A stretch of 64,000 nt of DNA from positions 15,709,592 through 15,773,591 of the forward strand of contig NC_135554.1 in the NCBI RefSeq assembly GCF_964340395.1, given 5' to 3'. Within the stretch, counting starts at the first letter, position 1; each line of letters opens with the position of its first letter. Below the pieces are notes generated by a model. It was not told where the DNA came from, did no database searches, and saw nothing but the letters and a program-made list of their open reading frames with translations. A program made the translations under genes and the position numbers. Positions 1-14,732 of the stretch are shown piece by piece. The DNA is from Glandiceps talaboti (taxonomy: Eukaryota > Hemichordata > Enteropneusta > Spengelidae).

Positions 1-247
1 TTCAAACAATCTTTACTACCAATCCTATCTCTTCATAATTGACCAATCATGTGAAGGTCGATACCAAATTCGTGCCAATATGTATGGAATGTAGGAAAAC
101 CTATATAAGCCCTTATTTCTGTGTGATCTGTAGGAGTTTTGTTAGATGTCAATAAAGTACGAGTGGCTGTTCTTATAGTACTTGGTTGTCTGTGGACATC
201 ATTCCTTTCCAGAACCTGTTTCTAAACAATCGACCTATCCCACAACA
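1..247 (+). mobile_element. Probable LTR-retroelement fossil, right part of one LTR
   Basis: The left edge carries a TATA-like stretch (CTATATAAG near 101), an AATAAA signal at about 151, a GT-rich tract, and an end in CCCACAACA at 247, in the order expected of the U3-R-U5 part of an LTR. No protein-coding retroelement sequence follows inside the window, so this is at most a solo or partial LTR, cut by the window edge. The family (Gypsy, BEL or Copia) and age cannot be decided. The 3' end of a cellular transcript is an alternative. Confidence 0.35.
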
Positions 248-1348
248 GTACAGGTATTAAAATACCACTGGGTTGGACAAAACGCGTTCAGGCACAACGT
301 TAGCATTGTGATCATCTAATTATGACTAACTCCGACAAAAGTAGTCCAGACCTGGTCCAAACGAAACTTATCACATGTGCCTTGCTCTTTGGACTGACCA
401 TGAATTAAAGCCGGAGCAAATAGTCCAAAAATGTGAGCCCTGAAAGAACAATTTTTAATTCTAGTCCATAAGACAAAATACCAACTTACTTGAAACGTAT
501 CAGCAGCGATGTTTGGTTGCCACATTTAGTGTCTGTACAAATGAGTTCACTACCCGAAGTGGCATGGATAGGCACACCGTTGTTAAGAGACTTTTTCTCT
601 ACACTTTGGTCGAATGAACGTCTGTAAATAATGTTATCATTAGAACGTTACTAATTACAAATTACAATAACAGGCATAACTCGACAATTATCCTGGCTAC
701 CCGCATCATTGTTAAATTTATGTTTTCCGTTCATTCGTCGCCTGTGGTGTTGTCCTACAAATGTTACCTCGATTTACATATGTATATATTGGTGTTAAGG
801 GGCTACATGGACGATATTCTTATTCCGTAACACAGCCCTACATTTGCTTAGTATTAGAATACTTTTGAATATACAACAACAGCAGTCCTGATAAAGAATT
901 ATATTGGCACGCGATAATATTTTGGCGAGTAAAACAAAACGCCAGGGAAAAAAATCATTTTGATTGTGCTCGGTAAATGTGTTTGGAGAATTCGCAATGT
1001 ACAAAACTACTGTATACTATTGAATGGAAACATTACAGGTACACTTACTGGACTTTCTGCTTCTTAGAGATCAACGTGTAAGGATAGAATACTCCAAGAA
1101 GTGAAATCGACAAGATTATGCTGACGTAACAACACCATACTTGTCTGTTTCGTCGAGTCATTGCTCATTTGAACTTGGGCATTACTGGAAACCATAAAGA
1201 TGATTGGGTGAAGTCAGACCATTTCTACTTGTGTACCTGGAACGAATTCAAAATATTACTTGTAGTCATGCATACTTGTACATATCTGAACATCGGTCGT
1301 GCTGTGATATTATAATACTAGCAGTTGTATAGCTGTTTATCGGCCAGT

Positions 1349-1422
1349 GTGTGTGTGTGTGTGTGTGTGTTTATGTGTATGTATGTATGTATGTATGTAT
1401 GTATGTACAGTATGTATGTATG

Positions 1423-1453
<31 letters not shown>

Positions 1454-1517
1454 GTATGTATGTATGTATGTATGTATGTATGTATGTATGTATGTATGTA
1501 TGTATGTATGTATGTAT
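1349..1517. repeat. Microsatellite (GT)n followed by (ATGT)n
   Basis: About 22 bases of GT dinucleotides run into roughly 145 bases of ATGT tetranucleotides with a few interruptions. Frames read through it as MYVC repeats, which is an artefact of the 4-bp period. Confidence 0.95.
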
Positions 1518-4500
1518 GCTAGGCTTTAGAATGTTTTTGTCACATAACACAACTAACCTTTTTTGACATGCATGTCCGATGTAATGTTACGATCACATTT
1601 ATTGAGTATCTACCTACAGTCCTAATCTAGTTTTTTGCCACCTGTTGGATTATCAAGAATCCTTTTATCAGGGTCGAATCAGCAATAGTAAAGAGGGGTG
1701 AAAAAGAAAGTAAATTGTAAATGAGAGAAAAAGTATGCAGAGACAATAAAAGTAATTGTAAATTGTTACGTGAGACCTTTTGCGTCGACATATCACGTAT
1801 GTGAACTTTGGCAAAAAATAGACAAGAAATTTAAACTTGTACACGTGTATTTGAGACCTATGGGCATTCATTGTGATGTGGGCATCTTTATTTACTAAAC
1901 ATGCCTCATACAGGAAATCGTGGTATAATAATAAACACTGTACACGTATGTGAATACCTACTATTGCTATGCCTTAAATCAATATTGCATGTGTGGCCTA
2001 AGACCACTACGATAGAGGTCTGAGGTGTGGCCGAGTAGGGAACTGTAAGGCTTACTGTTTACCTTAGCTAGTATACGTGACGAAGTCTATCTCAGACTTG
2101 ATTCATAGAATTAGGGACAAAAATCACACAAGATGACTTTCTATTTTATCATACATTTCGGTATTGACCTCAACATTTCGTGGAAACTATAACAAGGTAT
2201 CGATGACATTGCAAAATATTACGCGATCTGGTTGTTGTTTACTTACCACGACTAGTGAAAGTGATTCGTCGACCAGGGCGACCGAGTTTGCGTACCAGTG
2301 GTAGCCTAGTTGTAGCGTATCTTGTCCATTGATTATGAAGACATGGTGCCTGGGAGATTGGGTCAGTTGGATTGAATCTGTGATGTTACTTTCAACTGGA
2401 TATCTACGATATTAGAATCGCGGGTATATACTTGCCGGGGATATGCCAAACAGCTGATGTTGCATATTACGTAATCAACAACGGCAGCGTAAGTAGCGCA
2501 TGGAATTGACGTTGGTGGCGCTATATAGTACCGCGGTCACGGTATCATTTCAGTCAGAAATAATTCTCTGCACAGCCTTTTTTTTTTGGACTCTGGAAGG
2601 GCAAACCCATGCTTAATGCCAAATACAGAAACAGATAATTCTAGTACCGGCATTAAAGAGGGAGAAAGAGGTGATTGAGGTATTGGTCAGATGGATGAAA
2701 TCAAACATTCATCACTCAGTCATCGTAAATATGATTTATGTTCATTTATTCCCAGAATGTATAAAATTAATATAAATGATTACACGCTAATAGGCAAAGG
2801 GGATAATTAGAGGTAGTTGAATAGCAACTAATCAAGTCCAAAACCTGTAAACATATTTTCAAATTTAGACAAAATGTTATATCTAGGCTGTTCCAAAACT
2901 GTATATTCAGTTACAATAATATAGATACAGTCAAGAGCGCATACATATAAATTTTCATACATGAAAGGATATGAAAAGAAATTAACAAGTTGTCTACTGG
3001 TGACGAAACTAGCTGGAAATTGTAGATATTGTTTGCATTCCGACCACAGTGAATATTTCTTATATCTACTGGTATGCTATTCTAAAGTTTAAAGTTTGAA
3101 CCTACAAACTTACTGGTAAATTGTCACGTCATATGCTTAGCCCTATTGGAATATTTAGATCATTCCTGGTACTTTGTGTAGCTCTGTATGAATGATTAAT
3201 TGGAGTGAAAATGTCATGAAATGTGTGAGATGTGTTCTTGTTGAAAATCCCTAACTCTAGTTTGTTTTATTAATAAGCTTAACTGTTCAAAAATACAAAA
3301 TGTTGTTTCTGAGGAAGCTTTCAAGTCACTAAATATATTTATACGCCATGAAAGCGATGGACGTATGACAGCATTATTTTCTAATCGCAACAAAACAAAA
3401 GATAACAGCCAGGGTTTTTATGGGAAGCGAACCGCTGATCCTGAGGAGGAAGGCCAATGTCCGACCTATATACCAAACCACAGACTGTCTGTTATCCACA
3501 GATTGTGTACAAGACAAGTACAGTAAACGTGAATACGATGAGTCTAACAAGATTATCCCTTTAGTCATACGGACTTCGAACAGAGGTAATAAACATTCCT
3601 TGGTAATGAAAACTAGAATAAGTTGTATGTGTGCCCTTTGGATATTTGAAGTACCTACATGATCAACCTGACTATGAGTCAGAGTCACGCGTCATGGCAG
3701 CTAGTTACCGAGTAATGTCTCTACGCATAGACTAAAAGTGTGTGTCGGGATGGGATGGGTGGGGATATGTTTGTGCGTGTGTTCGTTTTTAGGTACATGT
3801 ATGCGTAAAACGTTGCAAAACATATTTTGAAATGAAAGTATAAGAGCATTGCTTGCATTTAAATGTAAGAGTTGTGGCAACTTGACTACAGTAAAAAATG
3901 GTATAATTCTTTAAGTTAAATTTTATTAAAATTTAATATATAATGCATTTAGAGGTGGATGTACCCCTGGCGTTATGTTAATTGCCCCTTTCTCTCCACC
4001 TCTATTGGTACACCAGTGTAGAGTGTCATTTACATACAACTGCCTAAAAGGTAATACGGTTTCTGGTACATCGTGTAGATACGTCACCAGTTGTTTACCG
4101 GTATAAACCGTGATGAGGAATCAAGGTGGAAACTGGAGATACATTTACACACGTGAAAGTAAAGATACGTTGGCTAGGTGGATAATTTGTGGGTGACAAC
4201 AAAATCACTTTCAACGACTGCATCCCGTGTGCCCGTCTCTGGTACATAATTTTTTTCTGGACTTCACAAAGTCCTTGTTCATTTTAATGGTGTAGTAAAA
4301 CGTTAACTATGATAACGTATTAAAGTTCAAAGGTTACCTGATTTCAACCTCACCCAAAACACACAACTGTGACTAGCTATAACATTTGAAAAAGATCGGT
4401 GTTACTGGTACCGGTATTTCACTTCTACCACAGCAGGTGAACGAATCATAAATTACCTAGCCACGTCGACAAAATCGGTGAGAAATTTGTTACTTTTTAA

Positions 4501-4854
4501 ATTTAAATTCGCATTTTCGTAGTTCCAATTTTAATATAGAAAAATCATGTCATGTTAACCCCCGGTTAACCCTCATCTTTATTTATCTGATGTACTCACA
4601 TTCCAGCATACTGTTATTTATGTGTATTCATATAGCGACGCGGACGTTTGGTGTGAGTGTTTCGGTAGCAGGTCACTCAGTACAAAGTGAAGGGGGGGGG
4701 GGGGTAGAAACGGCGGAGGAATTGGCACAATTGTAGTCACCGTTTTAATTAGAGGATTAAATGAACAGATTTTCCCTTGCCATGACTTTGTGGGTTACGC
4801 ATATCACCGCTGAGTTGTCAAATTGAGCTCTACTACAGGTCATTTTCATGTAAA

Positions 4855-4892
4855 TTATGTCTGTCTGTCTGTCTGTCGTCTGTCTGTCTGTA

Positions 4893-4923
<31 letters not shown>

Positions 4924-4935
4924 ATGTCTGTCTGT
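4855..4935. repeat. Microsatellite (TGTC)n
   Basis: About 80 bases of TGTC tetranucleotides with a CGTC and two TATG interruptions. Confidence 0.9.
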
Positions 4936-5350
4936 TGACGATTTAGTCGCCATGGTTGATATCATGTATCGCATTATGCTGCACGAATCATATTTTACAT
5001 GCTAGACTCGAGTTATGAGCATTTATAAACAGACATAATCCGACTATTGGTAGCGTCTGTAGTTCATTTTATCTACATACCTCTTGTGTGTATAATTCGG
5101 GGCTGTGCATGGATGTTCTGGGTCTACGGACAAGGCTTAACCTAAGTTCGCAGTTATGTTTTAGACAGTGACGTAAAGGTTGTGGCATATTACTAGTATA
5201 TTACATAAGACGTCAGGTGATCACTAATATAACATTGGGAGATATTCAAGGGCGATTTTGATAATGTGATGACTTTTTAATGGTATTTAGACATTAATAT
5301 AACCGTATAAATGTATACACTCATTGAAACACGACACAATTTAAGATCTA

Positions 5351-5445
5351 CTTGTTGTTGCTGCTGCTGCTGTTGTTGTTGTTGTTGTTATTGTTGTTGT
5401 TGTTGTTGTTGTTGTGGTGGTGGTGGTGGTGGTGGTGGTGGTGGT

Positions 5446-5484
<39 letters not shown>

Positions 5485-5497
5485 TGGGGGGGGGGGT
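5351..5497. repeat. Compound microsatellite (TTG)n-(GTG)n-(GT)n-poly(G)
   Basis: Four adjoining simple tracts: TTG/CTG triplets, then GTG triplets, then GT dinucleotides, then a ten-base G run. The G-rich strand is continuous across all four. The polyGln/polyPro/HTHT frame on the other strand is not a gene. Confidence 0.93.
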
Positions 5498-7131
5498 TCA
5501 CGGTACTGTAAAGAATCGGTAAAATACCAGTTGAGGTCAGGTAACCAACGTTCTTATCATCTCGTACCATATCGTACGTTGCATTCTGGTTGACACGTTG
5601 CTCTATGATTCTCCAAGGCATGACATCGTTAGTTGCTTAGGAAAGCAAAACAATGTAAAGATAAAAGAATTAAGTCGTGACGGGGTTCAGATGAGGTTGA
5701 CTCCTATTGTGCCGTTCCCCATTCAACTTGTATTACCCCAGTACATTAAAGTTGTATTCAGTTTGCACGTTGAGCCTAATTCAACATCAAGGGTATGTGT
5801 ACGATATATATAAACATTCACCTAATTACATTTTCAAAGTTTTGTATGACTGTTTTTAGAGCGGTCTCCTCTCTTTTTGTCTGTGTCTCATCATGAGCCC
5901 CACCCTCAGTCCCACTCATCGTTTCCCTCTGTCCCCCTACCCGCCCCTGTCTATTCCCCATTCACTTTGTTTTCTTGTTCGTCTCTAAAATGTTACATCC
6001 ACATATCTGGCACGACCAGTATGGTTGAATCTCTTCCCTCTTCCCATGTGGGGATATTCGAGCGCCTTCTCTTCCATTCTCTCATTGTTTACATCATACA
6101 AAGAAAGCGATCTACTTTCTCAGGTATTACGCCTATACACGTTCAAGTTTAAGTTAACATCAGCGCATTCCACAAATTATAAGACGCCTAAGCTACAAGT
6201 TGAAAGACTTATTACACATATGACAAAATTGAGATTTGGCTACGTCCACAATGACGTAAGATAGAGCATACTCTGAAGGGGAAACTAATGATAACCAAGG
6301 TTATACTGGGTTCATCTCGCTGGAGTTGACGCTGGATGCTTGGTAGTTCTTTAGCAACCAACGTAGACACGCCTCGGAAATATGAAGGGAAGCTGGTGAA
6401 CCCCAATATTGTTTTATTATTTCAAGAGGAACAGGAACAAGCTTTCATAATGCAAATTGGAGAGATTTTAACTTTGCCAAAGATTAAGGATCAGTCCATA
6501 TCAAAGCCTCCGTCTTTTCAACATTAACTAGCAGAGAGAATTACTAGGACTTGACTCTAGGCTAAAAATGAACAGGGTCGTGCATCAATTCATATACGGA
6601 CTTGATACACGATAGAACATATTACTTATAATAACTTAATCGATGGTCGAACCTTTCATTACCCTCAAAATTTTATTTCAAAATTCTACTTTATTAGATT
6701 AATATATATATAAATTGCAGTCACCGAAAATAAAAACGCCACAGCCTTTTTAGATAGATGCATAGAGAAACGCACGTATAGGGAGAATGCGTGTGTGTGT
6801 GTCTATGTAGCATAGATTGGTTTCGTACGTGTGTGATAATGTGTAAGCGTATGTGTTTAGACGAATCGGTGAGGAAGTGAACTGGTGGACATGCAAATAA
6901 GTCATCCAGTCAGCTGTTTATTCTGTCAATAAGTTCAACGAGAAGTGGTTTTAAGTTAAACCATTATGTAAAAATCATAAGAAAAGCGGTTGGAGTATGC
7001 CAGCCACACAGCCAGTCTAGTCAGTCACTCGGTTCAACAGCATTTTGTAAAGTAAGTCGTCCAACGGTCTAGAACATCTCATTCAACCAGGCATTTCCAA
7101 GGATTAACAAGAACTACACTGCAATATTACG

Positions 7132-7236
<105 letters not shown>

Positions 7237-7274
7237 TATTATTACATGTATTTGATTTTTATATTTCAGCCACA

Positions 7275-7482
7275 ATGATGTCAGCACACGATGAAGAGTT
7301 TGAACTGACAGTTCAGATTCCTCCAGAGGTAGTTACGCCGCCAGGCGGTAATGCAGATCTAGAACCTCCACCAGGTTATGACACTCTCGGTTTCGACAGT
7401 AAGTTTGTGATGTATGTGTGTATGTATGTATGTATGTATGTATGTATGTATGTATGTATGTATGTATGTATGTATGTATGTA

Positions 7483-7574
<92 letters not shown>

Positions 7575-10500
7575 TGTTTTTCCTAAAAAATGAAAATAAA
7601 ATATACAAAGCAAGGAATAACTCGCATATTTGATAAGGCAGGAATTAAGAGGCACTGTTCTCAAAGCAAGGAAGAAGGGCAGGAAATTCAACGGTCCGTG
7701 ACATTTTTTTTATCTCCACGCAAATGATTGTCAATAAAATTCACGTGACCCATCATAAATAAAGGCCTACGTGACCTGAGCCAATGAGAGTTGAAATTAG
7801 GACGTACAGTCAGTTCAACCCTTCTTATACACAGTCACTTGTTGCAGAGCTCCTTGTTGATACCATTGGACTTGGCAAGTGATTCATACCATCATGTTAC
7901 TGGTGATATCAAACTCAGTTGTTACCGTCTTTGGGTTCACGACAGTGTTTATTACATTGTTTATCGTTCTCCTGACAATAATTCGGCGTAGAACACAAAG
8001 CATCGACCGACAACCCAGTCCACCTGGTCCATGGGGTTGGCCATATATTGGTAGTTTATTCTCCATAAAACCACCCGCGTACTTATACCTTCACGAACTC
8101 GCAAGAACATATGGTAGCGTCTATCAAATCAAACTTGGACCACAGACAGTCGTTGTACTAGATGGTTATAGAGCACTACACGAAGCTTTGGTCAAACAAG
8201 TGCTTACATTTTCTGGGCGACCTGACTTTCCTGACTTGAATGTGAAACATGACAGGAAACTAGACTTAGTGTTTTCAAATTACTCCCAAGAAGGTAGATT
8301 CTTGCGAAAACTTGTGTACACAGCTTTGCAGAGATGTCTTGTTGAGAACATTCGTGGGATTGAAGAAGTAATAACCAGACAGGCACTCGCAATTGTAGAT
8401 TGTATGAGTAATGGCGGCGTATATGACCCTTTTGAAATCATTCATGTTGGAGTTGCCAATATTCTATGTAACGTTTGCTTCAGTAAATCTTTCTCGTATG
8501 ATGATATGTATTTCCGGGGTCTCGTTTTGGGTGAGTTGACGGTACAGCGTTTGACTGGTATTGGTTCTATTAAGGCTATTTTGCCTACAAGCTGGTCATC
8601 CCATCCCAGTCAATCGAAAAGGAGAGATCAAATACACAATATCCTGACTTTCATTGAAGAAAACGTAACTGAACATCTTCGAAACCCTCAACCGCAGGCT
8701 AAGATGGACATGGTAGATTTGATGCGACAGGCTATGCCAAGTGACGAACAAACCCGCAGAGATAAGTCTCATATTCAATTAAGTGATGCTTTACATCATA
8801 CTAGTGAGATTAGTCACATGATCGTTTCTCTCATCAGAGCCGGATTTGATACCGTTGGGAAGACGCTCCATGTCTTTATCTGCTATATGCTTGTGTATCC
8901 AGAAGTTCAAAAACGATTAGGCGATGAACTGCACAGAGTTGTGGGTCATGATCGGCCTCCGACTTTAGATGATCGTTCAAGACTGCCGCTTGTTGATTCT
9001 TGTCTCCACGAAGTTCTCCGCCATGCATCGATGGTTCCGCTGGGACTTTACCACAGTACTATCAAAGACACAACACTTTTTGGATATCATATCCCGAATG
9101 GCACACCTATTATAACGAATCTTTGGTCTTCAGACCATGATGGTGCAGAATGGATTGAACCTGACAAGTTCATTCCAGAACGTTTCCTTACAAATGATGG
9201 TTCTCAACTGAACAGAAGGCTGACAAATAAAGTAGCCGTATTTTCAATGGGAGCACGTCGTTGTCTGGGAGAGAAGTTGGCGCAAATGGAGCTATTTTTG
9301 TTTGTTGCTGTGTGGTTACATAAGTGTAGATTTGAATGTATGCAAGGAGACGAGCCAAAATTGAAGTTTTCCTTTGATGGTCTTACATTAAATGCGGAGA
9401 GATACAGCGTGTTAACAAGTGAAAGGGTTGCGTCTACGTCGAAGAAATAATCCACCACGAGACAAAAAAAGAGCCAACGACATAACAAACTACAAAGTAA
9501 AATGATATAATGTGTAAATGTGCCAAATGGCGTTGTAGCACAACTGGTACAGTATAAATAATAAACGATTTAACTTGTCAGAGTTTGATTGGTAGTATAT
9601 ACTGCTGTCACAGGAAGTTAGTTCACACCAATAGCTGATGTAATCTTTGCATTAGAGAATGCTGCTTGGTTATTGCTATAGGTGTGTCCATTGTTGCTAT
9701 GAACATTTTTTGTTTTTATCTCAATGTTTTTCTACACGTTATTACGTGTTATTGCGTGGCCTTGTTGCTAGGCACATATGTGTCCATTTTCTGAATGTTT
9801 ATTCACTTGCCTATCCATCGATGTTGTTATATTTGCAAAACATACCATTATTTGACTGTTGCTATGGGTGTGGTCTTGTTACTAGGCATATATGTGTTTA
9901 TTTTATTGAATGGATAATAACCTGTTTATCCATCCCTGTTACAACATTTACACTATTTGGCCAACACTATTTGGCCGGGAAGATCTAAGAATTGAGTCTG
10001 CAAGAACATGGTTGGATGACTTTCAAATTGTTTTTCTCGCAATATAATGCTTGTTGACAAACGCAGAAATTTCAATCATATGATTTATGGCAACTAACTA
10101 CTCTTTCGCAAAACACAGGACAAGCTACAACCTCCACAAAGCAAATAAACATGTATGATCGATAAGGTCAGGGCAACAGGGGTCAGGGACATGGAGCATA
10201 GAGTATGGGGTGACATTTGACATGTTTTATATGCATGTTACATAAGCTGTCTACTGTGTCTTTAGAGTATGGTTGACATTCCATATTTTCTATTCATGTT
10301 ACATGCCTACAGTGTCTTTCCAAGATATTTTGTTATGGCTCACATGGCCCTCTTTATTCGTTCTAAGTAACTATATACTCTTCTTCAATAATAAACGGAG
10401 ATATAAGTTCCACATATTATTGGAATAAAGAAAGATATCTACTTCAATGATACTTTGATTCTCTACTTTCCTTTCTCTCATTCCCTTTTTGAAAAAATAC

Positions 10501-13500
10501 ACCTGATTCAAAACAGCATCAACTGTGTTGCTGTCGCTTCATTCACATAATTCCCTGACTTTAAGTACATGGTAGTTCACGTTTGCAAACTTAATCCAAA
10601 TTTAAACACCCTTGTACCCTGTCACTAACGAAGGAGAATAGCACAGTACTGACGAGTTCCCTAATCCTACTCACTCCAAATGTGTATGGAAAACTAAAGC
10701 TGAAATTCATCGCATAAATTAGATCATCAGCTTTTTCATTCATCTACTAAATGTTTACTTGCAAAGAGTTGCCATGATGATGAGAAGTAGATATGCAGTG
10801 GAAGTGGAAGGCGCTAGAACACACGGCTCGTATTATGGTTGATACACAGACTTTTACAGTCCCATGGGAGATTTTTTAGGCTTACAATTTTCGAATTTTT
10901 TGAGCTTGTTTTTAATCTTTAGCTTTGTAAAGGAAAATGTCAACCTCTTTCTTAAAAAAAATCCCAGTTACTTTTAGTCTCAAGGTTACTAAAGTGAGAT
11001 TCCAGAAGTTGAATGAACATAATTACAAATGAGGGTCACTCCAGCTCCTACAAATAAAGTCATGTCCGCATTCAACTGTTATCTAGAAGTACAATTTGGA
11101 AATGTACCATGAAAGGGAAATGTTCTATCGATGACGAATGGTGATGAACGATGAGTGGACATGTGAATGATTGGATGAATGAGTGGCCAGTGTAATAAAA
11201 TTAATAACACATAACACATAACACATAACACATAACACATGCACGCACTAGGGCAATATACATCATATAATATTAACCATTTCCTCTCAGATCTGACGCC
11301 ACCAACGTCACAATCAAGACCGACTTCGATATATGGTAGTACTGCAAATGAGATCAATTTAGCAAGGTATGCTGTCATTTAATTTCGTATATGTATTTTT
11401 TCAAGGTGTAACATTTGGGGAAATTGTGCTTAGTCTCGCCCTTCCTTTTGCTTGGCTAATTCCGACGCAATTTACCCCCACCCCACCCATCCACCCACCC
11501 ACCTCGTCGGATGAGACAAGGAAGATTGAAACACAAACCTGTTTATTTGTGTTCACCTTGAGATAGGATATAATATTTCACGTGCGTATGTGTGCGTTAT
11601 TAGTGTCTTTATTGTGTTTGTTTTAATTTGTAACAAAACATGTGAGAAGTAAATGAAATCATGTCTATGCTCTCATAATAATGTTGGTTGTATATATTGT
11701 GCAGACAAACATTGACAGAAACACCGATTTACCTACAGCGCACCAACCATGACCAGTGAAGCAGCACGGCAGGTGTTACTAGATTATGCTAGCAGTCAAA
11801 CTTGTTATGGGAAATCGGCTGCAAAACATATGAACCTAAATAATATCATATCGGCCTATGGATTGCATGTAAGTTATCTTTCATTGGAATGTCTACTAAT
11901 TTTGTTTCAAAGATGTCCTTGGGCATTTATTTCACTAAGTATGTACTTGTAATGGGTAGCGCTTCTTTGAACTTTGACCTGCAAGGCCGACACATAAAAC
12001 TTTTAAGAGTAACAGACAAACGCAATAGCTGTAACTGACCATAGAGTTCATTTCAAAGATGGTAAATCATATATTGTAAGTACTATAGTTGCATAGAGTT
12101 AAGAAGATGTGGGAATGCAAATTTAACTTAATTCAAGGGCAAGGAATTCAACGATAAAGAGAACATGGATACCTATATCCCATGTGTAACAACAAGGTAG
12201 AATTTTAAAAAAAACTTAAATGTGATAAAAATGTACTCTGGCCAATAAAATGATAGATTATTATCATAGCTAAAATGTATATTGTTCTCTTCACAGTAGG
12301 GCTGTTGAGTTTATTGTTACAATAGTAATTACTATTATCATAATTGTTGTTATCGTCAGTATTGCATAATAATATGTTAACTTGTGTTGATGAGATATAT
12401 GTTACTGTGTGTGTAATCCTTAAAACTAAATTCTTGTCATTTCAGTACACCCTTGAAACGTTTTCAGAAACTAGGCAAACTGACTGGTCCAGTGAAGCAT
12501 TCACAGGTACGAATGTTATCCTCTGTTCTGTTCAGTTCGTTCTGATTGACTTGACTTGACTTGACTTGACTTGACTTGTTTGCCTTGCATTGCCCTTCTT
12601 ATTGTTGTGTTGTGCTGTGCTGTGTTGTGTTGTGTTGTGTTGTGTTGTGTTGTGTTGTGTTGTGTTGTGTTGTGTTGTTACCTTACCTTGCCTTGCTTTG
12701 CCTTGTGTGGATCTTGTCTTGAATCGTCAAGTCTTGTTGCCTTCACTCGATATCCTTACTGTACGGTCAATGAAAACGTCTCAAGTACTGGTAATTATAT
12801 TTGGTGCACGTCCAAGTACAAATCATCTATGAAGTGTCATTTGCAAAAATGTGAACTGTTGCTTGTATTTAGGGTCGGGGGGGGGGGCATGATCGCTGTA
12901 TGTTCTTGTCGTTGTCGACAATACAGTATTGATGTATAGTAACACTGGCGAGAAATCCACTTTCGTCTCCACAGTGTATCTTACATGTCTTACTTTCTTG
13001 TACCCATTGTTTCTATATTCCTGTATCCTCAGGAGGTATAGTTGACAGTTCGTCCAATGGTAGACCACCTCTTCCATGGACCATAGACGTCACCGCTGAT
13101 CAAGAATTCGTTGACCAAATCAAGGAAGTCAAAGTACCCCATACCGAGACGATCAAGGTGTGCCACACGTGTACAGGAGTTGGACTTATCAAATGCAATG
13201 ATTGTGATGGAACAGGCACGGTGAGAACAAAATGTAGCTCTTTTCTTTTTTCTTTCTGCAATTTTCACTCATATGTCAAAATTTATATTTATAGTTAAAA
13301 AATATGGATGTTTCATGGTAGAGTTGATGGGGGGGGGTTAGGAATATTGATTACTGCAGTAGTATAGTCTGTATGACACAACTTTTATATTACCATATTC
13401 ATTGTTCCTCATTGAAAGAGACTTCTATGTTATATCACAGATAAGTATGTGTTAGTTATCTGTGATTATAGGTACCTCGCCTTCCCACCATTCTACCAGC

Positions 13501-14217
13501 CTGGGGAGGGGGTTATAGAAGTACGGGTATCCAGGGCTGTGGAGAGTGCCATTGTATATATGTCATTTCACGATTTCAACGATTATTTTATTTTCATTGT
13601 AAAGAAACGGTGTGAAAAATGTCTGGGAAATGGTGTGACATACACAAATAAAGGCATTGCTAAGATGTGTACCACATGTTCTGGATCTGGGAGACTCAAG
13701 TAAGTAATAAAGATTTATAAAATCAATCTACACAAATCTATCACAATCAGTCAAACAACCAATCAACATCCCTTGGAATTAATTGGAATATCATATCAGA
13801 TTTGGTATGCAGGTACCTAGTTTGCAAAATTTCCAACGAACTTCTTGTATGTGACAATGTGTCCCGGTGTGCATGTTTAGTAACTGTAGCTGTCTATATA
13901 TCTCTTAGGTCTATCTGTCCACTTTCTCGTTACTTTACATGTATAATTCATATTAATTTCAATTGTTACTATCTTGTAGATGTGCCAAATGTAATAATTG
14001 TGGTCACCTCAAATGTCCAGACTGCAAAGGCTATAAGAAGTTGAAGTGGTTTGTTTTACTCAAAGTTAACTTGTAAGTGTCCTAAACTATTTTCTCTTTA
14101 CGCCAAACCATGACACACTGTACCTTACATATATTAAGTATGATGCCATTTTAACATGACCACCACCACCACCACTACTACTACTACTACCACCACCACC
14201 ACCATCACCACCACTAT

Positions 14218-14250
<33 letters not shown>

Positions 14251-14340
14251 CACCACCACCACCACCACCACTATTACTACTACTACTACTACCACCACCA
14301 CAACCAACATCACCACCACCATCACCACCACTATTATTAT

Positions 14341-14396
<56 letters not shown>

Positions 14397-14513
14397 TCAC
14401 CACCACTATTACTACTACTACTACTACTACTACCACTAACACCACCACCACCACTCCTATTACTACTCATACCTTCACCACCACCACCACCACCACCACC
14501 ACCACCACCACCA

Positions 14514-14585
<72 letters not shown>

Positions 14586-14680
14586 TCACCACCACTATTC
14601 CTACTACTACTACTACTACTACTACCACTAACACCACCACCACCACTCCTATTACTACTCATACCTTCACCACCACCACC

Positions 14681-14732
<52 letters not shown>

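Noticed and set aside
3374-3688. Overlapping frames of 104 aa (-) and 80 aa (+)
   Set aside because: No recognisable similarity, no splice context, and both strands open by chance.
7418-7633. Long frames of [14 protein letters not shown] and HTYIHTY type at many places, here and at 1347, 21432, 29211, 40425, 41386, 43647 and 56509
   Set aside because: They are translations of AT, ATGT and CATA microsatellites; all frames stay open by composition.
11705-11738. Direct joining of SSUH2 exon 7275-7398 to the 11.7-kb exon using AG at 11704 or 11718
   Set aside because: Either gives a stop or a frame clash. Inserting exon 11291-11366 and using the AG at 11738 restores a continuous frame.
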